DNA of 32,893 nt. It comes from Lachnospiraceae bacterium C6A11 (GTDB taxonomy: Bacteria; Bacillota; Clostridia; Lachnospirales; Lachnospiraceae). Made by a program: the position numbers and the translations under genes. Position 1 is the stretch's first letter. Each line of letters starts with the position of its first letter. Where the stretch lies: contig JNKY01000006.1 in assembly GCA_000702245.1 (NCBI GenBank), positions 1 through 32,893 on the forward strand, given 5' to 3'. The notes beneath the pieces are model-generated. The model was not told where the DNA came from. It was given only the letters and a program-made list of their open reading frames with translations, and ran no database searches. Positions 16,506-24,897 of this stretch are shown in pieces.

Positions 16506-17498
16506 ATGAGAAAAAAGCTTACCAGAGCTGTTCTTGTCGCTGCAGCAGTATTTGCACTTGCAGGCTGCGGTAAGAAGAATGATAAAAAAGAAAATACAAC
16601 TGCACAGACAACCACTGAGGCAACAACAGAAGCGACTACAGAAGCAACCTCAGAGGATACAGCATTAGACACAACAGAGGCTACAACCGAGGAGGCTTCG
16701 GACAGTGATGCAAGTACTGAGAACGACAAGATAGCTGATTCTTCGGAAACAGTTGAGGCTGAAGCAGTTACAGATGCAAATATGACTCCGATCACAGCAG
16801 ATATGCTGAAGGACGGAGAGTATGACATCACAGTTAACTCAAGCTCATCAATGTTCAACATCACAGCGGCAAAGCTTACTGTTGCGGACGGAAAGCTTTC
16901 GGTTGTTATGACCATGGGCGGAAAGGGCTACCTCTACGTATTTATCGGAAATCCTGAGGAGGCCGTTGCAGCATCAGAGGACAGCTACATACCTTTCGTA
17001 GAGAATGAGGCCGGAGAGCACACCTTTACCGTTGAGATCCCTTCACTGGACAGCGAAGTTAAGTGTGCTGCCTTCAGCAAGAAGAAGGAGAAGTGGTACG
17101 ACAGAAGCCTTTGCTTTAACAGCAGCAACCTTCCGCTTGAGGCATTTAGGGATGACGCACTCAGCACTGCAGCAAAGCTTGGACTTGCAGATGGCAAATA
17201 TACAGCTGAGGTTAATCTCGAAGGCGGTTCAGGAAGAGCATTAGTTGCATCACCTGCAGAAATAGAGGTGAAGGATGGCGTAATTTATGCTACACTTAAG
17301 TGGAGCAGCAGCAACTACGATTATATGATAGTTGACGGCGAGAAGCTCGAAGCTGAGATAATCGATGACGCTTCAACCTTTACCATCAAGGTGCCTGCAT
17401 TTGATTACAGACTGTCAGTTGTTGCTGATACAACAGCTATGAGTAAGCCACATGAGATCGAATATTCGCTGAAATTTGACTCTACAAGTATTAAATAA
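16506..17498 (+). CDS. Surface lipoprotein with two NEAT-like beta domains
   Basis: This 330-residue lipoprotein has the lipobox LAGC (~Cys21), then a Thr/Glu-rich linker of repeated TTEA units like that of the gene before it. Two related domains follow, ~95-200 and ~215-328. Each starts with L-x-DG-x-Y-x-x-x-V and continues PAxxxVKDG... with alternating hydrophobic strands; the second ends HEIEYSLKFD. This strand pattern resembles NEAT (heme-binding) domains, but the YxxxY heme ligands are not evident, so the ligand is unknown. The start codon lies one base after the chelatase stop, so translation is tightly coupled. The position between chelatase and importer suggests capture or relay of a tetrapyrrole. 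Confidence 0.75.
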   Translation: MRKKLTRAVLVAAAVFALAGCGKKNDKKENTTAQTTTEATTEATTEATSEDTALDTTEATTEEASDSDASTENDKIADSSETVEAEAVTDANMTPITADMLKDGEYDITVNSSSSMFNITAAKLTVADGKLSVVMTMGGKGYLYVFIGNPEEAVAASEDSYIPFVENEAGEHTFTVEIPSLDSEVKCAAFSKKKEKWYDRSLCFNSSNLPLEAFRDDALSTAAKLGLADGKYTAEVNLEGGSGRALVASPAEIEVKDGVIYATLKWSSSNYDYMIVDGEKLEAEIIDDASTFTIKVPAFDYRLSVVADTTAMSKPHEIEYSLKFDSTSIK

Positions 17499-17518
17499 AA
17501 TATAAGAGGAATACGGAT

Positions 17519-18745
17519 ATGAAAAAAGGACGCATTAATAAATATATATTTATTATGATAATTCTTTTCGTATCCGTATTTTTTTCTGCCTGTGGGAAGG
17601 GCTCCGCAGACAGTAAAAAGGGCACAGATAAGACAGCGGAAACGTCTACAAGCGCGGCGGCTGAACAGCTTTATGGCAGAAGCTATATAAAAGACCTGGA
17701 GCTTAAATATGCGAAGGAATATTCTGCGAGCTTTTATGAGGGCGGAATGACTCTGATAAATGTGGGTGAGGACAGCTTCCTTCTCTTTGATGAGGGTGCT
17801 GAGATCCCGGAGGACGCGAAGGCTGACGAGAAGGCCGGAAAGATCACTATATTGCAGAAGCCGCTGGATAATATTTACAATGCATCGTCATCGGTCATGG
17901 ACCACTTCCTGGCGATAAATGCGCTGGACAAAGTAACGATGACCAGTACCAAGGCTGAGGACTGGTCGATACAGGAGGTACGCCGCAAGGTCGAGAACGA
18001 CGAGATAAGCTATGTTGGAAAATACAGTATGCCGGACTACGAATACATCCTCGACGACGGCTGCAGACTTGCAATAGAGAATCAGATGATCTACCACAGC
18101 CCGGACACCAAGGAGAAGCTTATAGCTCTTGGAATACCGGTCATAGTGGAACGTTCAAGCCTTGAAGATGAACCTCTCGGAAGGCTGGAATGGATCAAAC
18201 TTTATGGTATACTTACAGGAGAGGAAACCGCTGCTCAGAACGTATTTGATGAGCAGGAGAAGAAGATTGAAGATATAAAGAGTGAACTTGGAAACGGAAG
18301 TAACGGCGAGGCCGTGCAGGCTGCGCTTTTCTATATCGGAACAAATGGCATAGTAGGGGTCAGAAATCCTGACGATTACATGACTACACTGCTTAAAACA
18401 GCAGGTGCTGAATATGCGTTTGACCATCTTTCGAGTGATTCGTCAAAAACTTATATTCAGCTTCAGATGGAAGAATTCTATGCACATGCGATAGATGCGG
18501 ATGTGCTGATATATAACAGTAATTTCGGGTATTCGCCGCAGACTCTGGACGAGCTGGTGAAGATAGACGGTATCCTTGCGGAACTTAAAGCTGTGAAGGA
18601 TAAGCATGTCTGGATCTACAGCCAGGACAGTTTCCAGCAACCGACGAAGCTAGCGGATATGGTTATGGATTATTATGAGATTTTTAAATATGTGAGGGAC
18701 GGCGGAGAGGAGCCGGAGCTGACTTATTTCGAGCGACTGAAATAG
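17519..18745 (+). CDS. ABC importer substrate-binding lipoprotein (BtuF/FepB-type)
   Basis: This 408-residue extracytoplasmic binding protein has signal IFIMIILFVSVFFSAC with lipobox FSAC. The mature part has the class III solute-binding layout: an N-lobe with ILQKPLDNIYNASSSVMDHF, a helical backbone containing RLEWIKLYGILTG (~215-227), and a C-lobe with VWIYSQDSFQQPTKLADMVM. Family ligands are corrinoids, heme or ferric siderophores. With the riboswitch and chelatase upstream, a corrinoid or related tetrapyrrole is most likely. AGAGGAA precedes the ATG. Genes for the permease and ATPase follow. Confidence 0.88.
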   Translation: MKKGRINKYIFIMIILFVSVFFSACGKGSADSKKGTDKTAETSTSAAAEQLYGRSYIKDLELKYAKEYSASFYEGGMTLINVGEDSFLLFDEGAEIPEDAKADEKAGKITILQKPLDNIYNASSSVMDHFLAINALDKVTMTSTKAEDWSIQEVRRKVENDEISYVGKYSMPDYEYILDDGCRLAIENQMIYHSPDTKEKLIALGIPVIVERSSLEDEPLGRLEWIKLYGILTGEETAAQNVFDEQEKKIEDIKSELGNGSNGEAVQAALFYIGTNGIVGVRNPDDYMTTLLKTAGAEYAFDHLSSDSSKTYIQLQMEEFYAHAIDADVLIYNSNFGYSPQTLDELVKIDGILAELKAVKDKHVWIYSQDSFQQPTKLADMVMDYYEIFKYVRDGGEEPELTYFERLK

Positions 18746-18826
18746 ATAGGACAGATGACAGAATGTATCGATGACAATTAACTGAAATGCAGATTGTGAT
18801 TGGTTGAAGAAAGACTGATAAAAAAG

Positions 18827-19858
18827 ATGGATAAAAGAGTTAATCACAACAGAACAGGCAGATACATAATCAGCTTTGCAGTGCTGGGCGTTCTTGTTGT
18901 GCTCTTCTTTATTTTGTCGGTGAAGATAGGAAGTATAGAGGTTTCCTGGAAGGATGTGTTCAGCTCCTTCGGCGGGGAGAAGGGCGTGAAGCAGAAGATA
19001 ATCATGGATATAAGGCTTCCGAGGACGGTTGCGGCGCTTCTGATGGGCGGCGCGCTGGGCATATCCGGCTTTATGCTTCAGAGCTTCTTTAACAACCCGA
19101 TAGCGGGACCTTTCGTGCTTGGTATATCATCGGGTGCGAAGATGGCTGTAGCGGTGGTAATGATATTTTTCATGAAGGCAGGGCAGGAGACGGGCTCAAT
19201 GGTGATGATCGGTGCAGCGTTCCTGGGCGCTATGCTTTCAATGATGTTTATACTTCTTGTTTCAAGGAAAATAAGGAACTCGTCCATACTTGTAGTATGC
19301 GGTGTTATGATCGGATATATCTGCTCGGCCATAACCGAGCTTATGATAAACTTCGCGGCGGATTCGGATATCGTGAATCTGCATAGCTGGTCAGTGGGAA
19401 GCTTTTCGGGCATCAGCTGGGCAAATGTGCGTGTTATCACAGTGGTAATTCTGCTGGGAGTGGCAGCGGCATTTATCATGTCGAAGCCGATGGAGGCTTA
19501 CAGCTTCGGAGAGAGCTATGCGAAGAGTATGGGTGTAAATATCAGAAGCTTCAGGCTGTGGATGATAATCATTTCGAGCATCCTTGCGGCCTGTGTTACT
19601 GCATTTGCGGGACCGATTTCGTTCCTTGGTGTTGCCGTACCGCACCTTGTGAGGAGTCTTTTTAAGACCTCGAAGCCTATCATAATGATACCGGCCTGCT
19701 TCCTGGGAGGGGCTTTCTTCTGTATGTTTTCAGACCTTCTGGCGAGAGTTATATTTGCGCCGAATGAAATATCTATCAGTACGGTTACGTCCATCATCGG
19801 AGCACCGGTGGTCATCGTTGTCATGCTGACAGGAAGGAGGCGTAGAGAAAGTGCTTAG
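18827..19858 (+). CDS. FecCD-family ABC importer permease (BtuC-type)
   Basis: This 343-residue membrane protein of the BtuC/FecCD family has about ten helices. Diagnostic segments are DIRLPRTVAALLMGGALGIS, QSFFNNPIAGPFVLGISSGA, a mid-region LHSWSVGSFSGISW, and the C-terminal AGPISFLGVAVPHLVRSLF that contacts the ATPase. ATG 18827 is preferred over a TTG at 18800, although neither has a strong Shine-Dalgarno sequence. It overlaps the ATPase gene by 8 bases. It imports the ligand caught by the preceding binding protein. Confidence 0.92.
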   Translation: MDKRVNHNRTGRYIISFAVLGVLVVLFFILSVKIGSIEVSWKDVFSSFGGEKGVKQKIIMDIRLPRTVAALLMGGALGISGFMLQSFFNNPIAGPFVLGISSGAKMAVAVVMIFFMKAGQETGSMVMIGAAFLGAMLSMMFILLVSRKIRNSSILVVCGVMIGYICSAITELMINFAADSDIVNLHSWSVGSFSGISWANVRVITVVILLGVAAAFIMSKPMEAYSFGESYAKSMGVNIRSFRLWMIIISSILAACVTAFAGPISFLGVAVPHLVRSLFKTSKPIIMIPACFLGGAFFCMFSDLLARVIFAPNEISISTVTSIIGAPVVIVVMLTGRRRRESA

Positions 19859-20567
19859 AACTGATTGTCTTTCTGTCGGTTACAAGAATAAGAAAATCAT
19901 CTCCGATATAAACATTTCTGTGAAGAAAGGGGAGATCGTAACTCTCATTGGTTCGAATGGCTGCGGTAAGTCGACTCTGCTTAGGACTATAGCGGGGCAG
20001 CAGAAGGCGCTGGGCGGCAGCATATTTATCGGTGATAAGGAGATTAAGGAATACAGTGAGATAGAGCTTGCGAAGAGGCTTTCAATACTTCTGACGGACA
20101 GGGTCACACCGCTTCTCATGACAACCTATGACGTGGTCTGCAGCGGTAGGTATCCGTACACCGGAAGACTCGGAATACTCGGTGCGGAGGACCGCGAGAA
20201 GGTGGAGGAGATAATGGAGCTGACCGGCGTTACAGGCCTCAGGGACGCTTACTTTAGTGAGCTTTCCGACGGACAGCGCCAGAGAGTCATGCTTGCAAGA
20301 GCTCTCAGTCAGGAGCCGGATATTCTCATCATGGATGAGCCGATGACCTTCCTTGACATCAAATATAAGAAAGAGCTGACGGACATCATCCTAAAGCTGC
20401 GCGAGGAGAAGCATCTGACCATGATAATCTCTCTCCATGAGCTTGAGGTCATCAAAAGGTTCACGGACAGAGTTATCTGTATCAAGGACGGCAAGGTCGA
20501 TAAGGAGGGAACTCCGGAAGAAATAATAGAAGATAAATACATAGAATATCTTTTTGATATGGCATAA
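19851..20567 (+). CDS. ABC importer ATP-binding protein (BtuD/FecE-type)
   Basis: This 238-residue ATPase has Walker A GSNGCGKSTLLRTI (~34-47), a Q-loop region, signature ELSDGQRQRVMLARAL, Walker B ILIMDEPMTFLD and H-loop IISLHELE. All are intact, so it should be active. It starts with GTG inside the end of the permease gene, with GGAGG 10 bases upstream, which indicates translational coupling. It is the last gene of the riboswitch operon and is followed by a terminator. Confidence 0.92.
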   Translation: MLRTDCLSVGYKNKKIISDINISVKKGEIVTLIGSNGCGKSTLLRTIAGQQKALGGSIFIGDKEIKEYSEIELAKRLSILLTDRVTPLLMTTYDVVCSGRYPYTGRLGILGAEDREKVEEIMELTGVTGLRDAYFSELSDGQRQRVMLARALSQEPDILIMDEPMTFLDIKYKKELTDIILKLREEKHLTMIISLHELEVIKRFTDRVICIKDGKVDKEGTPEEIIEDKYIEYLFDMA

Positions 20568-20584
20568 AAAAATGTATTGTGATA

Positions 20585-20617
20585 AGATAGAGTGTGGCGG
20601 GCCGCACTCTATTTTTT
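20585..20617 (+). terminator. Terminator of the cobalamin-controlled operon
   Basis: The stem ATAGAGTG / CACTCTAT (20587-20594 with 20605-20612) is extended by GG/CC pairs and followed by TTTTTT, 18 bases after the ATPase stop codon. Confidence 0.88.
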
Positions 20618-20716
20618 AGTACAAAAAAAGTGTAAAGTATATTGTATTTTTAAGGGGAAATATGTGCTAAGAATAGAATGGGGATAGAATTTTAGTGAAA
20701 TAGTGTGGAGGTTAAT

Positions 20717-22186
20717 ATGCTTGACGAGATCACAAAACAGTTAGAGAAGATCGATGACTTTATTTATTACCCGGTTTTGATGATTGTTCTTATCGCTGCG
20801 GGACTTTACTTTACCTTTAGGACGAAGGGAGTACAGATCAGGCTTTTCAAGGAATCCTGCAAGCTTATAGGGGAGAAGAGCGGAGACAAGAAGAAGGTTT
20901 CTTCTTTCCAGGCACTCATGGTTTCGACCGCTTCCCGTGTAGGAACCGGTAATATTATTGGCGTTTCAACTGCTATCTGCCTTGGTGGTCCGGGAGCCTG
21001 CTTCTGGATGTGGATCATGTGCATCATCGGCGCGGCATCGGCATTCATCGAGAGTACACTTGCCCAGATCTACAAGCGTAAGGATCCTGACGGAAATGCG
21101 TACGGCGGACCTGCGTATTATATAGACAAAGCCTTCCATACAAAGAAGATGTCGAAGATCTTCTGCGTATTTCTTATTGCGACCTATGCTATAGGCTTTA
21201 ACCTTCTCTGCTCATTCAATCTGCAGACATCATTCCAGACTTACAAGTTTTATGATGAGATGACAACTCCATACATCGTAGGTTTCGTGATCGCGCTGCT
21301 TGTCGGTATATGCATCATGGGCGGCGGCAAGAGGATCGTTAAGTTTACGAGCCTTATCGTTCCGGTCATGGGAGTACTTTACGTTCTGGTTTCGTTCATC
21401 GTTATCGGCGTAAATATCAAGAATGTTCCTGCAATGTTCTCTGACATATTCAGCGATGCATTTGATTTCAAGGCGATATTCGGTGGTATGGCCGGTTCTT
21501 GTATGATACTCGGTATCAAGAGAGGTCTCTATTCAAATGAGGCCGGTGTCGGTTCGGCTCCGAACGCTTCAGCTTCGGCTCACGTAAGCCATCCGGTTAA
21601 GCAGGGACTTGTTCAGACACTTTCGGTTTATATCGATACACTTGTCCTTTGTACCGCAACTGCATTTATGTGCCTGTCCAGCGGTGTAGAGAGAAGCGAA
21701 GCAGTATCCGGTGCTTACTATGTTCAGAATGCGCTTTCATCTGTATTTGGTGATATCGGACCTTCCTTCATCACTGTTTCAATGATCCTGTTTGCGTTCA
21801 CGACACTGCTCGGAAACCTTTACTACGTTGACAATGCACTTGTATTCCTTAACCATAATACTCCGCTTTCGAGTGACTTTAAGAGAGTGTTCAGGCTTGA
21901 GTGCCTCGGAATAATATTCCTTGGTTCGGCTGTTTCGGTTGATATCGCCTGGGCAATCGCTGATATCACAATGGGCGGCATGACGCTGATCAACCTGCCG
22001 GCTTGTATGATACTGGGCGGCGTTGCATTTAAGGCGCTGAGGGATTACGAGAAGCAGAAGAAGGAAAAGAAGAATCCTGTATTTAAGGCGTCGGACATCG
22101 GAATTGACCTGGCTGAGGTTGATTTCTGGAAGGATGACGAGGAAGCGGTCGTTGAGACCGAGAGCGTTGAGGCGGCTGAAGAATAG
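20717..22186 (+). CDS. Sodium:alanine/glycine symporter (AGCS family)
   Basis: This 489-residue membrane protein takes up alanine or glycine with sodium. Family marks are STASRVGTGNIIGVSTAICL near 75-95, GGPAYYIDKAF, the GIKRGLYSNEAGVGSAPNAS motif near 275-295, and about ten hydrophobic helices. The ATG at 20717 has GTGGAGG 6 bases upstream; a GTG at 20705 lies inside that site. The soluble tail from ~455 is acidic. The gene stands alone between terminator-like hairpins. Confidence 0.92.
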   Translation: MLDEITKQLEKIDDFIYYPVLMIVLIAAGLYFTFRTKGVQIRLFKESCKLIGEKSGDKKKVSSFQALMVSTASRVGTGNIIGVSTAICLGGPGACFWMWIMCIIGAASAFIESTLAQIYKRKDPDGNAYGGPAYYIDKAFHTKKMSKIFCVFLIATYAIGFNLLCSFNLQTSFQTYKFYDEMTTPYIVGFVIALLVGICIMGGGKRIVKFTSLIVPVMGVLYVLVSFIVIGVNIKNVPAMFSDIFSDAFDFKAIFGGMAGSCMILGIKRGLYSNEAGVGSAPNASASAHVSHPVKQGLVQTLSVYIDTLVLCTATAFMCLSSGVERSEAVSGAYYVQNALSSVFGDIGPSFITVSMILFAFTTLLGNLYYVDNALVFLNHNTPLSSDFKRVFRLECLGIIFLGSAVSVDIAWAIADITMGGMTLINLPACMILGGVAFKALRDYEKQKKEKKNPVFKASDIGIDLAEVDFWKDDEEAVVETESVEAAEE

Positions 22187-22208
22187 ACGTCACTGAAAAA
22201 ATAGTGTT

Positions 22209-22241
22209 ATAGTTATTTCGGAGTTGAACCGAAAATACTAT
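22209..22241. other. Hairpin between symporter and methyltransferase genes
   Basis: ATAGTTATTTCGG pairs with CCGAAAATACTAT across a 7-base loop with one mismatch or bulge. No T-run follows, so a terminator role is doubtful. It lies just upstream of the Shine-Dalgarno TTGGAGG and could affect translation of the next gene. Confidence 0.4.
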
Positions 22242-22259
22242 GTTAATTGGAGGATAACA

Positions 22260-22937
22260 ATGGTATCCAGAGAAGAACATTTGGATAGTGTTTTAAATAT
22301 CAGAACGGCGGATGATCTTGAGGAGATCAAGCAGCTGGAAAATCATACATATCAGGGGACGGATTATATCACTCTTGATATCATCATGGATATGCTTGAG
22401 CTTGGCGAAAATGATGTGCTTGTGGATCTTGGCTGCGGACTTGGAAAGGTTATATATTATGTTAACCATAAGATCGGTTGCAAGACGATAGGTGTTGAGG
22501 GAGATGAGAGGATATTTGATCTGCTCACTAAGAATGATAGCGCCTACAGGAAGAAGGATCAGAATCCGTCGAACGGCGTGCTTGTGCTGGGCAGCTCGGG
22601 AGCACCTGTGAGGATCGTGAACAGCAAGATCGAGGACATAATAAATATTTCCGAGCAAATACTTGATAATCATAAGTTTACGGGAGACGGAGCGCTTTAC
22701 TTTTATGTATTCAATTCCTTCCCGGCGGAAGTGCTGAAGACCTTCATGCAGAGGGCTGTAGAAGAGGCGGGAGAGCATCACTTTGGAAGTCGGAAGCTCT
22801 GCTTTGTGTTCTACTATATGACGCCGGAGTATCAAAGCGTCGTCAGAAGCTTTCCACTGAAGCTGGAGCAGATCAGTAAGCTTAACGATTACTACAAGGA
22901 TGAATACGAGAAGTGCTGTATTTATAGTTTGAAATAA
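22260..22937 (+). CDS. Class I SAM-dependent methyltransferase-like protein
   Basis: This 225-residue cytoplasmic protein has a SAM-binding motif I, VLVDLGCGLGKVIYYV (~57-72), followed by motif II with the acidic IGVEGDERIFDL. Later strands include GALYFYVFNSFPAEVL. This is the Rossmann layout of class I methyltransferases, but a substrate cannot be named. ATG 22260 has TTGGAGG 7 bases upstream; the longer TTG or ATG readings have no ribosome site. Confidence 0.8.
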   Translation: MVSREEHLDSVLNIRTADDLEEIKQLENHTYQGTDYITLDIIMDMLELGENDVLVDLGCGLGKVIYYVNHKIGCKTIGVEGDERIFDLLTKNDSAYRKKDQNPSNGVLVLGSSGAPVRIVNSKIEDIINISEQILDNHKFTGDGALYFYVFNSFPAEVLKTFMQRAVEEAGEHHFGSRKLCFVFYYMTPEYQSVVRSFPLKLEQISKLNDYYKDEYEKCCIYSLK

Positions 22938-23280
22938 TGATAATAGCATGAGCGCACATATATCTCAGCGTACTAAGATATGCTAAATAAAGAGCATGTG
23001 CATATATATCTCTCAGCGTACTAAGATATGCTAAATCAATAGAAATCAGTTTTGGATTTTTCTAGAATTGCCTCAAAACTCGCTTCGCTCAGACATTTCA
23101 GCAATTCTGAAAAATCACAAACCATGATTTCTTTGATTTTACGCATATCCCGTAATACTTCGAGATATATAAGCACATGCTTTTTTATTTTGGAACTCTA
23201 TGAAAGAATTACAGCATGTTTTTTTGGAACTTTATTAATGAATTATATTATAGAATCGTATAAAGAACTATATTATAAAA
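22938..23280. repeat. Intergenic repeats downstream of methyltransferase
   Basis: There is no convincing gene here. A 26-bp repeat beginning TCTCAGCGTACTAAG occurs at 22963-22988 and 23011-23036, 48 bp apart. Further on, CATG-T-run-GGAACT-type units recur twice around 23176-23250. AGAATTGC (23063-23070) and GCAATTCT (23102-23109) form an 8-bp inverted pair enclosing CTCGCTTCGCTC. The stretch looks like decayed repetitive DNA between convergent genes. Confidence 0.5.
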
Positions 23281-23781
23281 CTATATTAGTGAAAGTATCT
23301 CGCGGCAGATATCGTCGAGGGACTTGTTGTCGACGGTGACGGTGTAGTCTGCGGCGGATTCGTAGCGTGGACGACGCTTCTCAATCATCTCTGCGATGAA
23401 TGGGACGTTCATGTTGCCGTGGAGGAGAGGACGGTCGTCGCTGTCCTTCAGGCGGTCGTAGATAGTCTCAGGCTTTGCAGAGAGGAGGATGATTTTTCCG
23501 GTTTCTTTCATGAGGCTTACGTTCTGTGGGCGGAGGATAGCACCACCACCGCAGGAAACAGCCTTACGGCTTTCGTCGGAGAGCTGAGTGAGAAGCTCAG
23601 TTTCCTTATCTCTGAAGTATTCTTCGCCCTTTGTAGCGAAGATATCATTTATTGTCATCTTTTCATTATCGGCGAGGATGGCATCCATCTCAACTACTTC
23701 CATGCCGGTCAGTTCGTGCAGACGCGAGCATACAGCACTCTTGCCGGATCCCATAAAACCAATCAAGTATATGTTATTCAT
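23281..23781 (-). CDS. aroK: Shikimate kinase
   Basis: This 166-residue enzyme phosphorylates shikimate at O3, the fifth step of the chorismate pathway. Motifs are Walker A GFMGSGKS (8-15), the shikimate-site acidic patch VVEMDAI, EYFRDKETE (R and E binding shikimate), SCGGGAI, and the LID arginine in SDDRPLL. The length is standard. It lies 15 bases behind aroE on the same strand with GGGAGG before the ATG, so they form an operon. Confidence 0.93.
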   Translation of the reverse strand: MNNIYLIGFMGSGKSAVCSRLHELTGMEVVEMDAILADNEKMTINDIFATKGEEYFRDKETELLTQLSDESRKAVSCGGGAILRPQNVSLMKETGKIILLSAKPETIYDRLKDSDDRPLLHGNMNVPFIAEMIEKRRPRYESAADYTVTVDNKSLDDICREILSLI

Positions 23782-23796
23782 AGTATTTCCTCCCGG

Positions 23797-24672
23797 TTAG
23801 AAGAACAGCTTCTTTATCTCTTCAGTAGGCATCTCGCAGCCGGTCCAGATCTTGAAGCTTTCGGCTCCCTGGTAGAGCAGCATGTACATACCGTTGAAGG
23901 TTGGGCAGCCTGCTTCCCTGGCGAGGCGGAGAAGCTTAGTCTCAGCCGGCTCATAGATAACATCTGAAACCACGAGGGATGGTCTGAAGAGAGCGCTGTC
24001 CCTAAAATATTCGTCCTTGATAACACAGCCGTCAACCTTTGGAGCCATTCCTACGGAAGTTCCGTTAACGAGGATATCTGCCTCGGCAATCGCATTTTTA
24101 AGCACTGACTCGTCATCAAAATCATAGAGATAAGCCTTGCAGGAAGTCTTCTCATTGATCTGTGAAACGAGCTTCTCGGCTCTTGAGAAGAAGCCGTCGC
24201 GGATGCTGAAAACCTTGATCTCAGCAACTCCGTCAAGTGCGGCCTGAACGAGGATGGCGCTTGCAACGCCACCGGCACCGAGAAGAACCATCTTCTTGCC
24301 CGGAAGAGTAACACCTGCATCGATGGCTGCGCGCATAAAGCCCTTACCGTCTGTGGTGTAGCCTGTAAATACGCCGTTGTCGTTTACAACTGTATTTACG
24401 GCGCCTGAGATCTCTGAACCGATGTCCAGCTTGTCGCAGAGCTCGCACATAAGATTCTTATTTGGCATGGTGAGGTTGAAGCCGCGGACGCCGAGAGTGC
24501 GGAGTCCTTCGATCGCGGTGCGGAGGCCTTCCGTACCGACCTCAAAACATAAATATCTGTAATCCAGGTCCAGAAGCTCAAATGCCTTGTTATGCATAAG
24601 CGGTGATTTGCTGTGCTTTACAGGGCTTCCGAGGAGACCTGTGAGGACTGTTGTTCCTGTTATTTCTTTCAT
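23797..24672 (-). CDS. aroE: Shikimate dehydrogenase
   Basis: This 291-residue enzyme reduces 3-dehydroshikimate to shikimate with NADPH. Substrate-site motifs are GSPVKHSKSPLMHN (15-28) and NLTMPNK with the catalytic Lys; the catalytic Asp lies further on in NDNGVFTGYTTDGKG. The cofactor site is LLGAGGVASAIL (~130-141), followed by NGTSVGMAP, and the end has GMYMLLYQGAESFKIWTG. Its end meets aroK with a 15-base gap. The promoter at 24742-24770 drives both. Confidence 0.94.
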   Translation of the reverse strand: MKEITGTTVLTGLLGSPVKHSKSPLMHNKAFELLDLDYRYLCFEVGTEGLRTAIEGLRTLGVRGFNLTMPNKNLMCELCDKLDIGSEISGAVNTVVNDNGVFTGYTTDGKGFMRAAIDAGVTLPGKKMVLLGAGGVASAILVQAALDGVAEIKVFSIRDGFFSRAEKLVSQINEKTSCKAYLYDFDDESVLKNAIAEADILVNGTSVGMAPKVDGCVIKDEYFRDSALFRPSLVVSDVIYEPAETKLLRLAREAGCPTFNGMYMLLYQGAESFKIWTGCEMPTEEIKKLFF

Positions 24673-24741
24673 GGTACTGCCTTTCTGATTGTATAATCAT
24701 CGTGATTTTGTTATAATGTCCGTGATTTTTTAATCATCGTT

Positions 24742-24770
24742 ATTTTAGCAATCGAAGGATGATTATGCAA
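24742..24770 (-). promoter_or_regulatory. Promoter of aroE-aroK
   Basis: On the minus strand TTGCAT (24770-24765), a 17-base spacer and TAAAAT (24747-24742) lie 70 bases upstream of aroE. CGATGATTA is repeated between promoter and gene and may be an operator. Confidence 0.5.
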
Positions 24771-24897
24771 GGATATAAATAATAACTGACAGAAAATGAA
24801 TGAGGTATGGTTACGATTCGGTGTTGTATCAAGGGGATGATATCGTTTTTCGCCGTTGTTAAATATATTGATGAATTGATATTTTTAGAGGTATGAG

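Noticed and set aside
16506-17498. Calling this lipoprotein a heme-binding NEAT protein outright
   Set aside because: The strand pattern is similar, but the usual Tyr heme ligands could not be found, so only a NEAT-like label is justified.
22963-23036. CRISPR array
   Set aside because: There are only two copies of the 26-mer with a 22-base gap, and no cas gene in the window.
23052-23339. 95-residue plus-strand reading frame downstream of the methyltransferase
   Set aside because: It starts on a TTG without Shine-Dalgarno, runs through repeats and overlaps the end of aroK on the other strand.
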